From Kytococcus sedentarius DSM 20547 (GTDB taxonomy: Bacteria; Actinomycetota; Actinomycetes; Actinomycetales; Dermatophilaceae): 64,000 nucleotides of DNA. A program made the position numbers and the translations under genes. The notes beneath the pieces are model-generated. The model searched no databases. It saw nothing but the letters and a program-made list of their open reading frames with translations, and had not been told where the DNA came from. Where the stretch lies: assembly GCF_000023925.1 (NCBI RefSeq), contig NC_013169.1:1922001-1986000 (forward strand). The letters are read 5' to 3'. Positions 50,294-57,565 of this stretch are shown in pieces (the stretch's first letter is position 1; each line of letters begins with the position of its first letter).

Positions 50294-51312
50294 TGGCACG
50301 CAACCTGGCCACCTACTCCGAGGCCGACGTGAAGATGCGCCCCAACAAGCGCGGCTCGCGCCCCCGCACCAAGCAGCGCCCGGCGCACTCCGATGCCGCG
50401 ACCGGGCAGGTGCTGGCCGTCGACCGGGGGCGCTTCGACGTGCTGGTCGATGAGGTGCGCGTGCGGGCCATGAAGGCCCGCGAACTGGGCCGCAAGGGAA
50501 TCGTCGTCGGCGACCAGGTGTCGCTGGTGGGGGACGTCTCGGGAGACCCGGACGCGCTCGCCCGGATCGTGCGCCGCGAGGCCCGCGAGACGCTGCTGCG
50601 CCGCACCGCCGACGACACCGACCCGGTGGAGCGCGTGCTGGTCGCGAACGTCTCGCGCATGCTGATCGTGACCGCCGCGGCCGACCCGGAGCCGCGCCCG
50701 CGCCTCATCGACCGTTGCCTGGTGGCCGCCTGGGAGGCCGGCATCGAGCCGGTGCTGGTGATCACCAAGGCCGACCTCGCCGACCCCGCCGAGCTGCTGG
50801 CGCAGTACGCGGCGCTGGACGTGCCCACCGTGGTGGTCGCGCGCGCCGGGGAGGACCCACACGTGGGGCTCGCCGCGGTGCACGAGCTGGTGGCCGACCG
50901 GTGGACCGTGCTGGTGGGGCACTCCGGGGTGGGCAAGTCGACCCTGGTGAACGAGCTGGTGCCCGGTGCGGGGCGCGCCGTGGGCGGGGTGAACGACACC
51001 ACCGGCCGCGGGCGGCACACGAGCACCTCCGCGGTGGCCCTGGAGCTGCCGGACGGTGGCTGGGTGGTGGACACCCCCGGCATCCGGTCGTTCGGGCTGG
51101 CGCACGTGGACCCCGAGGCGCTGGTGGGGCTGTTCCCCGACCTGGCGCCGGGCACCGAGGAGTGCCCCCGAGGGTGCCCCCACGAGGGCGTGGACGACTG
51201 CGGGCTGGACGGCTGGGTGGCCGCGGGGAATGCCGGCCCCGGCGGGGCACAGCGACTGGACTCGCTGCGGCGGCTGCTGCGCGCCCGCGGCGGCGAGGAC
51301 CCCGGGAGTTAG
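50293..51312 (+). CDS. rsgA: Small ribosomal subunit biogenesis GTPase RsgA
   Basis: 339 residues. N-terminal OB-fold, then a circularly permuted GTPase with VITKADLADP (G4), VGHSGVGKSTLVNELV (P-loop, about residue 212) and VVDTPGIRSFGL (G3), and a C-terminal zinc finger ECPRGCPHEGVDDCGLDGW. It matures the 30S subunit. ATG overlaps the aroA stop by one base. Confidence 0.95.
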   Translation: MARNLATYSEADVKMRPNKRGSRPRTKQRPAHSDAATGQVLAVDRGRFDVLVDEVRVRAMKARELGRKGIVVGDQVSLVGDVSGDPDALARIVRREARETLLRRTADDTDPVERVLVANVSRMLIVTAAADPEPRPRLIDRCLVAAWEAGIEPVLVITKADLADPAELLAQYAALDVPTVVVARAGEDPHVGLAAVHELVADRWTVLVGHSGVGKSTLVNELVPGAGRAVGGVNDTTGRGRHTSTSAVALELPDGGWVVDTPGIRSFGLAHVDPEALVGLFPDLAPGTEECPRGCPHEGVDDCGLDGWVAAGNAGPGGAQRLDSLRRLLRARGGEDPGS

Positions 51313-51540
51313 CCGGCCGGGTTTCCGAAGCCACACGGCGGACTGACGAGCTGTGAAACACATCATGCGCGCTATTCGCAGTGAAAGGCACTATGGGACA
51401 AGGGGTCCGACATCGCTCATCAGAACCACACGCATCCGAGATCTTCGTCACGCCATCCGGGCGTGGTAACTTTGAGGGGACCTTCGCTACCATCTAGATC
51501 GGCCCAGCCAGTGGGCCTCAGGTTGTCCCGAGGAGATCCC

Positions 51541-52269
51541 ATGACCAGCAACACCACCACGCGCCGCACCGTTCTGCGCGGCGCCGCCTGGACCGCCCCA
51601 GCCGTCGTCGTCGCCGGGTCCGCCCCGGCCCTCGCAGCCAGCACCGACCCGTGTGAGCCCACCCCGGTGACCGTCGACTGGGAGTCTGCAAACTACGTGC
51701 GGGTCTCCCCCTATGAGGGTTACTACACGATCCCGCTGTCGGACGGCTCGACCATGCAACTGGACATCCGCGCCAAGTTCGAGAACATGAGGCCGAACGG
51801 TGAGCGAACCACCGACGACCAGCTGAAGTTGAGCACATTCGACATCGGCGGTACTGGGGAGCCCGGCCTCATCCTCCACCAGAACGACTTTGGGCACCGC
51901 AGGCTTAACGGTTACCAGACGGTCACCTTCACCTTCGACCGCACCCTGACCACCCTGGACTTCCAGATCACGGACATCGACTGGAACCCGGACGACTTCC
52001 GTGACGCGGTCCGCCCGGGCAGCAACCTCGTTGCGACCCCCCAAGACACCCTCGAGGTGACGCGTTCGGGCTTCTACCGGCCCAAGGTAACCGGCGCAAC
52101 CGATAACGACTCCGGTGACAACAACCTGAAGCTGCACGGCGAGCAGATCACGGAGTTCACCGTCGAGTACGCCAACCACGACCGCGGCTACGACCCGAAG
52201 GAGGACCGCGCACAGCGCGTCTTCTTCACGGACTTCGAGCTGACCGTGCCGCCCATCGGCTGCCCCTGA
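51541..52269 (+). CDS. Tat-exported secreted protein of unknown function
   Basis: 242 residues from ATG at 51541 with GAGGAG upstream. TRRTVLRGAAWTAPAVVVAG is a twin-arginine signal with cleavage near ALAAS. The mature part has many Asp, Thr and Phe residues, GYQTVTFTFDRTLTTLDFQI and FFTDFELTVPPIGCP at the end, suggesting a beta-sandwich surface protein with a terminal Cys. A paralogous signal peptide is found at 46817. No known family is recognised. A strong terminator follows. Confidence 0.85.
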   Translation: MTSNTTTRRTVLRGAAWTAPAVVVAGSAPALAASTDPCEPTPVTVDWESANYVRVSPYEGYYTIPLSDGSTMQLDIRAKFENMRPNGERTTDDQLKLSTFDIGGTGEPGLILHQNDFGHRRLNGYQTVTFTFDRTLTTLDFQITDIDWNPDDFRDAVRPGSNLVATPQDTLEVTRSGFYRPKVTGATDNDSGDNNLKLHGEQITEFTVEYANHDRGYDPKEDRAQRVFFTDFELTVPPIGCP

Positions 52270-52298
52270 TCACCCACTCCGCCGCGACGCGGGTCACA

Positions 52299-52335
52299 GC
52301 GGCCCCTGCCGGAGCCGCGCTCCGGCAGGGGCCGC
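52299..52335 (+). terminator. Hairpin terminator after the Tat-secreted protein
   Basis: A perfect 16-bp stem (52299-52314 with 52320-52335) and a 5-base loop, CCGCG, 30 bases after the stop, followed by TTGCT. Confidence 0.85.
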
Positions 52336-52430
52336 TTGCTGTGCGCGTCGGGCGGCCAACCGGCCCGCCGAGCTCCGCCTGGGTCATGGGCGTCGCAGGG
52401 CGGCAGTGATGCTCACGCGGTCCGCGTGGT

Positions 52431-52553
52431 TCAGAACTCCGCGTCGTCCCGGGTCTCGCTGCCCGTGGTCTTCTCGGGGACAGCGTCGGCGCCCCCGATC
52501 TCGGTCTCGTCAGTGAAAGCCGGGCGGCCCCACGGCTGCCCCGGAGCCGTCAC
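52431..52553 (-). CDS. Small acidic ORF coupled to the M16 peptidase gene
   Basis: 40 residues (begins VTAPGQPWGRPAFTDETEIG and ends DDAEF). GTG overlaps the stop of the M16-like gene by four bases, the arrangement seen throughout this genome for coupled genes. The sequence is acidic and hydrophilic without a membrane segment. No homologue is recognised and it may be a chance frame. Confidence 0.4.
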   Translation of the reverse strand: MTAPGQPWGRPAFTDETEIGGADAVPEKTTGSETRDDAEF

Positions 52554-54094
52554 GCCTCCACGAGTGTCTGGTGGTCCGACAGGCCCGCCAAGCCGTCGCC
52601 CCACACCGAGGTGTCACCCACGAGCACCATCACCCAGCGGCCACCGCTCCAGCGGCGCCAGGCGTCCACCATCGCGGCGGCGTCCAGCTCGGCCAACTCG
52701 GCCAAGGTGCGCGTCGTGTACTCCGGTGTGAGCCCGTCCAGCGCCAGCACCGCGGCCTCGTGCGCGACCACCTGCGCGGTGGCGTACCGCATGGGCGCCG
52801 TCAACAGCGCGTAGTCCCGCGCCTCGGTGGCGGCCCTCTCCTCGATGCCGTCACGCACCGTCCGCAGCAGACGCACCATCTCGTGCACTGCCTCCGCCGT
52901 GGCCTCGGTGGTGAAGCTCCCCGAGACGGTGAACTCCCCCACCCGCGAGCGCGGACGGAAACCCGCACGCATGCCGTAGGTCCACCCCTTCTCCTCACGG
53001 AGCACCGCATCGAGCAGGGACGCCGGCGACGCGCCCACGTGCACCGCCAAGGGTGCATAGGGGGCGAAGCCACCCTCGGCGTGCCGCGTCGGGCCGAGCC
53101 AGCCCAATCGCACCTCGGTCTGCGCGGCGCCGGGACGGTCGACCGTCAGCACCTCCAGCGGGGGCTGGGCCTCCTCCCCCGCCGTCTCGATGGGGGCGCC
53201 GTCGCCACGGCCTGCGCCGTCGCCTTCGCCTGCCGCGTCGCTCGCCGGCGCCGCACCTGCCGCACCGGTCTCGCGACCGGGCACCTCGGCGGCGTCCGCA
53301 GCAGCCTCCGCAGCCTCCTCGGGCCACTGGGCCACCTGCTCGGACCACGGGTCCACGAGCTCGCGCTGCACCATCGCGGCCACCTCCTGCGCACCCTGAC
53401 CCGCCAGGTCACCGGCCACCACCACCTCAGCACGCGCCGGGCGCACCCACGCGCGGTGGTGGGCGCGCACCGCATCGACCGTGACGGCCTGCACGGTCTC
53501 CGCGCTCCCGGCACCCGGACGGCCCTCGCGCGCGTCGGCGCCGTGCAACAGCGCGGCGAACTCGCGCGCGGCCCGGCTGGCCGGGGAGTTCAGCTCCTGG
53601 GCGATGTCGAACAGCCGCCCCCGCACCTCCCGGGCCACCGCGGCCTCGGGGAAGGACGGCTCCGCGAGCACCTCCGCCAGCAGCCGCAGGCCCTGGGCCA
53701 GGCGGTCCGGCGTGGCCTCGAGGCCCACCAGCAGGCCGAACTCCGAGGAGATCACCGAGAAGTCCACCCCGAGGCGCTCGAACGCCCGGGCCACCTGGTC
53801 GGCGTCCTTGGAGCCCGTGCCCTCCTCCAGGGTGGCTGCCACGATGACGCCCACGCCCTCGATCTCCCGCGGCTCGGCCGCCCACGGCATGGGCACGGCC
53901 ACCTCCACGCTGACGACCTTCTGCCCGGGCAGGTCGAACACGCGCACCCCGCCGGCACCGGTCAGGTCGAGCTGCGCGGACTGCGGGTAGGCCCAGGCCC
54001 GCGGCTGCTCCACGGCGGGCGCCTGCGAACGGTCCGCCGCGGTGGCCTGGGCCGCGCCGGCGGCGCTGGTCTGCGAACGGTCGGTCTGCGACAT
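52550..54094 (-). CDS. M16-family peptidase-like protein, non-catalytic subunit
   Basis: 514 residues from ATG at 54094. The two M16 folds are visible: GVRVFDLPGQKVVSVEVAVP and IVAATLEEGTGSKDADQVAR in the first, and LLDAVLREEKGWTYGMRAGF in the second (the R/Y motif that contacts substrate). The HxxEH zinc motif is absent in the first domain, where LEEGTG stands in its place. An Ala/Glu-rich linker of about 70 residues separates the halves. It probably pairs with the active subunit encoded just upstream, as in two-gene bacterial M16 peptidases. Confidence 0.88.
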   Translation of the reverse strand: MSQTDRSQTSAAGAAQATAADRSQAPAVEQPRAWAYPQSAQLDLTGAGGVRVFDLPGQKVVSVEVAVPMPWAAEPREIEGVGVIVAATLEEGTGSKDADQVARAFERLGVDFSVISSEFGLLVGLEATPDRLAQGLRLLAEVLAEPSFPEAAVAREVRGRLFDIAQELNSPASRAAREFAALLHGADAREGRPGAGSAETVQAVTVDAVRAHHRAWVRPARAEVVVAGDLAGQGAQEVAAMVQRELVDPWSEQVAQWPEEAAEAAADAAEVPGRETGAAGAAPASDAAGEGDGAGRGDGAPIETAGEEAQPPLEVLTVDRPGAAQTEVRLGWLGPTRHAEGGFAPYAPLAVHVGASPASLLDAVLREEKGWTYGMRAGFRPRSRVGEFTVSGSFTTEATAEAVHEMVRLLRTVRDGIEERAATEARDYALLTAPMRYATAQVVAHEAAVLALDGLTPEYTTRTLAELAELDAAAMVDAWRRWSGGRWVMVLVGDTSVWGDGLAGLSDHQTLVEA

Positions 54095-55377
54095 CACACG
54101 GCCTCCTGCGGTTGGAAGGTGAGCACCTCGAAGGCGCCGGGCTGCCACCAGGCCTCGGCGGCGCGCTGGACGTCCTCGGCCGTCACGGCCTGCAGCTCGT
54201 CCAGCCAGTGCCAGGCCCGCTCGGCACCACCGCGCAGGGTGGCGAAGTGGCCCAGCACGTCGGCCCGGTCGTCGTGGTGGGCCAGTGACGACAGCCAGGA
54301 CCGCTCGGTGTCCGCCAGGACGGTCGCGATGTCGTCCGCGCTCACCCCATCGGTCGCGACCCGTCCGAGCTCCTCCACCACGTCCAGCGCGACCCGGCGC
54401 GGGTCGTGGCCATCGGCCACATCGGCCACCACCAGCCCCGGTGAGACGCCGGCGGCCGAGCCCATCACGTGGCCCTGCACGCCGTGGACGCTCTCGTCCC
54501 GGCGCAACAGGCGCTGCGCCAGCCGCGAGGAGGCCAACCCGGCCACCACGTCCATCGCCAGCGACAACGGCAGGTGGTCGTGGTGCTCCTCGCCCGGCGC
54601 GCGGAAGGTGACGTGCACGCGCGGGGACGGCACCGCATCGGGCACGGTCGCAAAGCGCGGGCCGTCACCGGTGAGCGGGCCCAGCGGCGCCAGGGGCGGC
54701 GTCTCGGCCGGCTCGGCGGGGGCCCGCCACTGGCCGAACCAGTGGGCCACCCGCTCCAGCGCGTGCTCCGGCTCCACGTCGCCCACCAGGGTGAGCACCG
54801 TGGTGTCCGGGCGGTAGTGGCGGGCGTGGAAGGCGCGCGCGTCGGCCAACGAGGCCGCCGCGAGGTCGTCCATGGAGCCGATCGTCGGGTGGTGGTACGG
54901 GTGCCCGGCCGGGAACAGCGCGGCCTGGATGCGGTGGAACGCGCTGCCGTACGGCTGGTTGTCGTAGCGCTGGCGCTTCTCCTCCACCACCACCGACCGC
55001 TGATTGTCGAGGGTGCCCTGGTCGAGCGCCTCGCGCAGGTGCAGGTGGCGGTCGGACTCCAGCCACAGCGCCAGGTCCAGCGCGCCGGAGGGCAAGGTCT
55101 CGAAGTAGTTGGTGCGGTCCAGTGAGGTGGTGGCGTTCGCGGACCCGCCCACGGCCATCAACCGCGAGAAGTGCTCGCCGGTGGCCACGTTCGCCGAGCC
55201 CTGGAACATCAGGTGCTCGAAGAGATGCGCGAACCCGGTGTGGCCCGGCGCCTCATGGCCGCTGCCGACACGGACCCACAGGTTGACGGCCACCACCGGC
55301 GCCGTGTGGTCGGGCTGCACCACCACCCGCAGTCCGTTGGGCAGGGAACACTCGACGAGGGGGAGGTCCAAGGGCAT
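54094..55377 (-). CDS. M16-family zinc metallopeptidase, catalytic subunit
   Basis: 427 residues. HTGFAHLFEHLMFQGSANV gives the inverted zinc motif HLFEH (about residue 50). A downstream Glu in EKRQRYDNQPYGSAFHR probably completes the site. RVHVTFRAPGEEHHDHL starts the C-terminal half. No signal peptide, so it probably processes peptides in the cytoplasm. Its stop overlaps the start of the non-catalytic partner by one base. Confidence 0.92.
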   Translation of the reverse strand: MPLDLPLVECSLPNGLRVVVQPDHTAPVVAVNLWVRVGSGHEAPGHTGFAHLFEHLMFQGSANVATGEHFSRLMAVGGSANATTSLDRTNYFETLPSGALDLALWLESDRHLHLREALDQGTLDNQRSVVVEEKRQRYDNQPYGSAFHRIQAALFPAGHPYHHPTIGSMDDLAAASLADARAFHARHYRPDTTVLTLVGDVEPEHALERVAHWFGQWRAPAEPAETPPLAPLGPLTGDGPRFATVPDAVPSPRVHVTFRAPGEEHHDHLPLSLAMDVVAGLASSRLAQRLLRRDESVHGVQGHVMGSAAGVSPGLVVADVADGHDPRRVALDVVEELGRVATDGVSADDIATVLADTERSWLSSLAHHDDRADVLGHFATLRGGAERAWHWLDELQAVTAEDVQRAAEAWWQPGAFEVLTFQPQEAV

Positions 55378-55457
55378 GGCGTCACCCTACGTCGACGCCC
55401 CCCCGCATCGAGTCGATGTGGGGGGCGTCGTCAGCGGCGGTCGAGGACCGCGGCGGC

Positions 55458-56822
55458 TCAGGCCTGGCCGCGCTCCACCTGGCGCATGTCCGGGGCGTCG
55501 GCGTCGCGGACCTGCTCCAGCTCCTTCGAGGAGCCTGCCCCGGTGGCGTCGGCCACCCAGGACTTCAGCGCGACCGCACGGTTGCGCAGACCCGGCAGGT
55601 AGAACAGGTGGATGCCCAGCCACATCAGCCACGCCGGGGTGCGGGTGAGCTCGAACTTCTTGTCCGCGCCGATGTAGCCCACACCCTTGCCGCGGGCGAT
55701 GATCGCGAAGGAACCCTTGTCGTGGTACTCGTACGGCTCGGTGCTGTCCAGGCCCACGGTGCGGCGGGCGATGGTCTCACCGGCGTGCGTGCCGGTCTGC
55801 ATGGCGTTCTGCGCCACGCCGGGCACCTTGGCCACCATGTCGCCGACGAAGAAGATCTCCGGGTGGCCCGGCAGCGTCAGGTCGTCCTGGACGGTGATGC
55901 GGCCCGCGCGGTCGGCCTCGGCGCCGGCCTTGTCGGCCACGATCTTGCCGATGCCCGCGGCCTGCACGCCGGCGGCCCAGATCTTGGTGTCGGCCTCGAT
56001 GCGCTCGGGCTCCTGGCCCTTCACGGTCAGGGTGATGGACTCCGCATCGACGTCGGTGGCCATGCTGTTGAGGCGCACCTCCACACCGAGCTCCTCCAGC
56101 TGGCGCTGCGCGGAGCGGCCGAGCTTCTCGGAGAACGGCGGCATGACCTGGCCCAGGCCCTCGACGAGCAGGATGCGGGCCTGCGTGGTGTCGATGTGCT
56201 GGTAGGAATCCACCAGCGTGCGGTGGCAGATCTCGGCCAGTTGACCGACGAGCTCCAGGCCGGTGGGGCCGGCGCCGACGACCACGAAGGTCAGGGCCTT
56301 GCGGGCGTCCTCCATGCGGCCGGCGGCAGCAGCGGCCTCGGCGCGGTCGAAGGAGTCGAAGATGAGGGAGCGCAGGTAGAGGGCGTCCTCGACGGTCTTC
56401 ATACCGGGCGCGAACTCGGCGAAGTGGTCGTTGCCGAAGTAGGACTGGCCGGCGCCCGCGGCGAAGATGACCTCGTCGTAGGGGTAGCGCGACTCCTGCT
56501 CATCGGCGGTGGCAATGACGGCCTTGCCGTCGACGTCGATGTCGGTGACCTCGGCTTGCACGATGCGGACGTTGTCCTGGCCGCCCAGGACCTCGCCGAT
56601 GGTGGGGGCGATCTCCTGCTCGGCGATCATGCCCGTGGCGACCTGGTACAGCATCGGCACGAAGAGGAAGGTGTCGGTCTTGCTGATGAGGGTGATCTCG
56701 ACGTTCGCGTCGGCCAGCGCCTTCGCGGCGGAGATGCCACCGAAACCGGAACCGACGATCACGACGCGGCGGCGGCCGGTCGCGACGGGGGCGGTGGTGT
56801 TCTGAGCGGACTCAACGGACAC
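55458..56822 (-). CDS. ndh: Type II NADH:quinone oxidoreductase (NDH-2)
   Basis: 454 residues. VVIVGSGFGGISAAKALAD binds FAD, FVVVGAGPTGLELVGQLAE binds NADH, and IFFVGDMVAKVPGVAQNAMQ is the second FAD contact. The C-terminal SWVADATGAGSSKELEQVR region follows the membrane-anchoring helix area (WLMWLGIHLFYLPGL). It transfers electrons from NADH to menaquinone without pumping protons. GTG at 56822 has GAGGAG upstream. Monocistronic. Confidence 0.95.
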   Translation of the reverse strand: MSVESAQNTTAPVATGRRRVVIVGSGFGGISAAKALADANVEITLISKTDTFLFVPMLYQVATGMIAEQEIAPTIGEVLGGQDNVRIVQAEVTDIDVDGKAVIATADEQESRYPYDEVIFAAGAGQSYFGNDHFAEFAPGMKTVEDALYLRSLIFDSFDRAEAAAAAGRMEDARKALTFVVVGAGPTGLELVGQLAEICHRTLVDSYQHIDTTQARILLVEGLGQVMPPFSEKLGRSAQRQLEELGVEVRLNSMATDVDAESITLTVKGQEPERIEADTKIWAAGVQAAGIGKIVADKAGAEADRAGRITVQDDLTLPGHPEIFFVGDMVAKVPGVAQNAMQTGTHAGETIARRTVGLDSTEPYEYHDKGSFAIIARGKGVGYIGADKKFELTRTPAWLMWLGIHLFYLPGLRNRAVALKSWVADATGAGSSKELEQVRDADAPDMRQVERGQA

Positions 56823-56990
56823 GTGGATCTCCTCGGTGATCGCATGCAGGCGGGGTGAGCCCCGAAGGCTCGCCCCTACGGTAGCCGGTCGACCCCGGTG
56901 GTCGTGCCCTAGTGCGCCGTTGGGTCGGCGGGCGGCAGTGTCCGATGGGGGCTGTGACGGCCTGGGCCGGACAAGGGCACCCGCACATGC

Positions 56991-57024
56991 GAGAGGCCCG
57001 GAACCGTGTGGTTCCGGGCCTCTC
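56991..57024 (-). terminator. Terminator of the initiator tRNA gene
   Basis: A perfect 15-bp stem, GAGAGGCCCGGAACC with GGTTCCGGGCCTCTC, and a GTGT loop. It lies 36 bases beyond the tRNA 3' end on the minus strand. Confidence 0.85.
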
Positions 57025-57059
57025 GGGCGCTTGCGGGCCAGTGGCCCTCGACGCGTTGG

Positions 57060-57133
57060 TAGCGGGGGCAGGATTTGAACCTGCGACCTCCGGGTTATGA
57101 GCCCGGCGAGCTACCGAACTGCTCCACCCCGCG
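57060..57133 (-). tRNA. Initiator tRNA-fMet (CAT)
   Basis: 74 nt without encoded CCA. The anticodon loop is CTCATAA between stems CCGGG and CCCGG, showing the three G:C pairs typical of initiators. The first acceptor pair is C1 with U72, a non-Watson-Crick pair expected for formyl-accepting initiator tRNA. The T-loop GGTTCAAATCC is intact. Confidence 0.97.
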
Positions 57134-57565
57134 TCGGCGATTGCCTACTTTACGGGAGGGATCGGTAGGACGCAAATCGGCCACCTGCCGGCCACCGGGC
57201 GTTCACTCGGTGGGGGTCTCCTCACCCTTCGCCGGGTCGGGTGCCTGCTGGTCGGAGCCATCGCCCTGCCCCTCATCGGCCGGGGGCACTCAACACGACG
57301 GAGTCACCTCTCGGGTCGAGGAACGCCCCGTCGCCCGGGGTGAGTCGTCGCAGATCGCAAGAGAGTCGTCGTTGTTTGCGCGTTATCGGCAGATTCGGCG
57401 CAAATTGCGACGACTCGTCTGCAGAGTGCGACGACCGGCCAAGCCCAGGGGCCCGCTGCACCGTCGCCCGCGCAGTCTGCGACGACCGGTGGCTTGGGGC
57501 CGGCCGCGTGGGGGCGCTCCGGTGGCCGGCCGCGTGGGAGTTCCCACGCTGCCGGCCACCGGCGT
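57134..57565. other. Repeat-rich intergenic region between the tRNA and UPF0182 genes
   Basis: No gene is supported. About 57188-57285 is a degenerate copy of the 3' tail of the neighbouring UPF0182 gene, including its stop. From 57342 to 57486 the motif TGCGACGAC or its complement recurs: 57344-57352 (complement), 57406-57414, 57427-57435 and 57478-57486. The 11-bp arms 57342-57352 and 57406-57416 are perfect inverted repeats. This resembles a REP-type dispersed element. Confidence 0.65.

Larger units (their letters stand above)
48139..50621 (+). repeat. Right copy of the doxX-aroA-rsgA direct duplication
   Basis: It matches 36299-38397 throughout apart from scattered substitutions, the 348-bp aroA segment and 36 bp near the aroA end. 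In this copy all three genes are intact and rsgA continues past the repeat end. Confidence 0.93.

Noticed and set aside
52336-52731. 131-residue plus-strand frame after the terminator
   Set aside because: Arg/Pro/Ser-rich low-complexity translation that overlaps the M16 gene antisense; no support.
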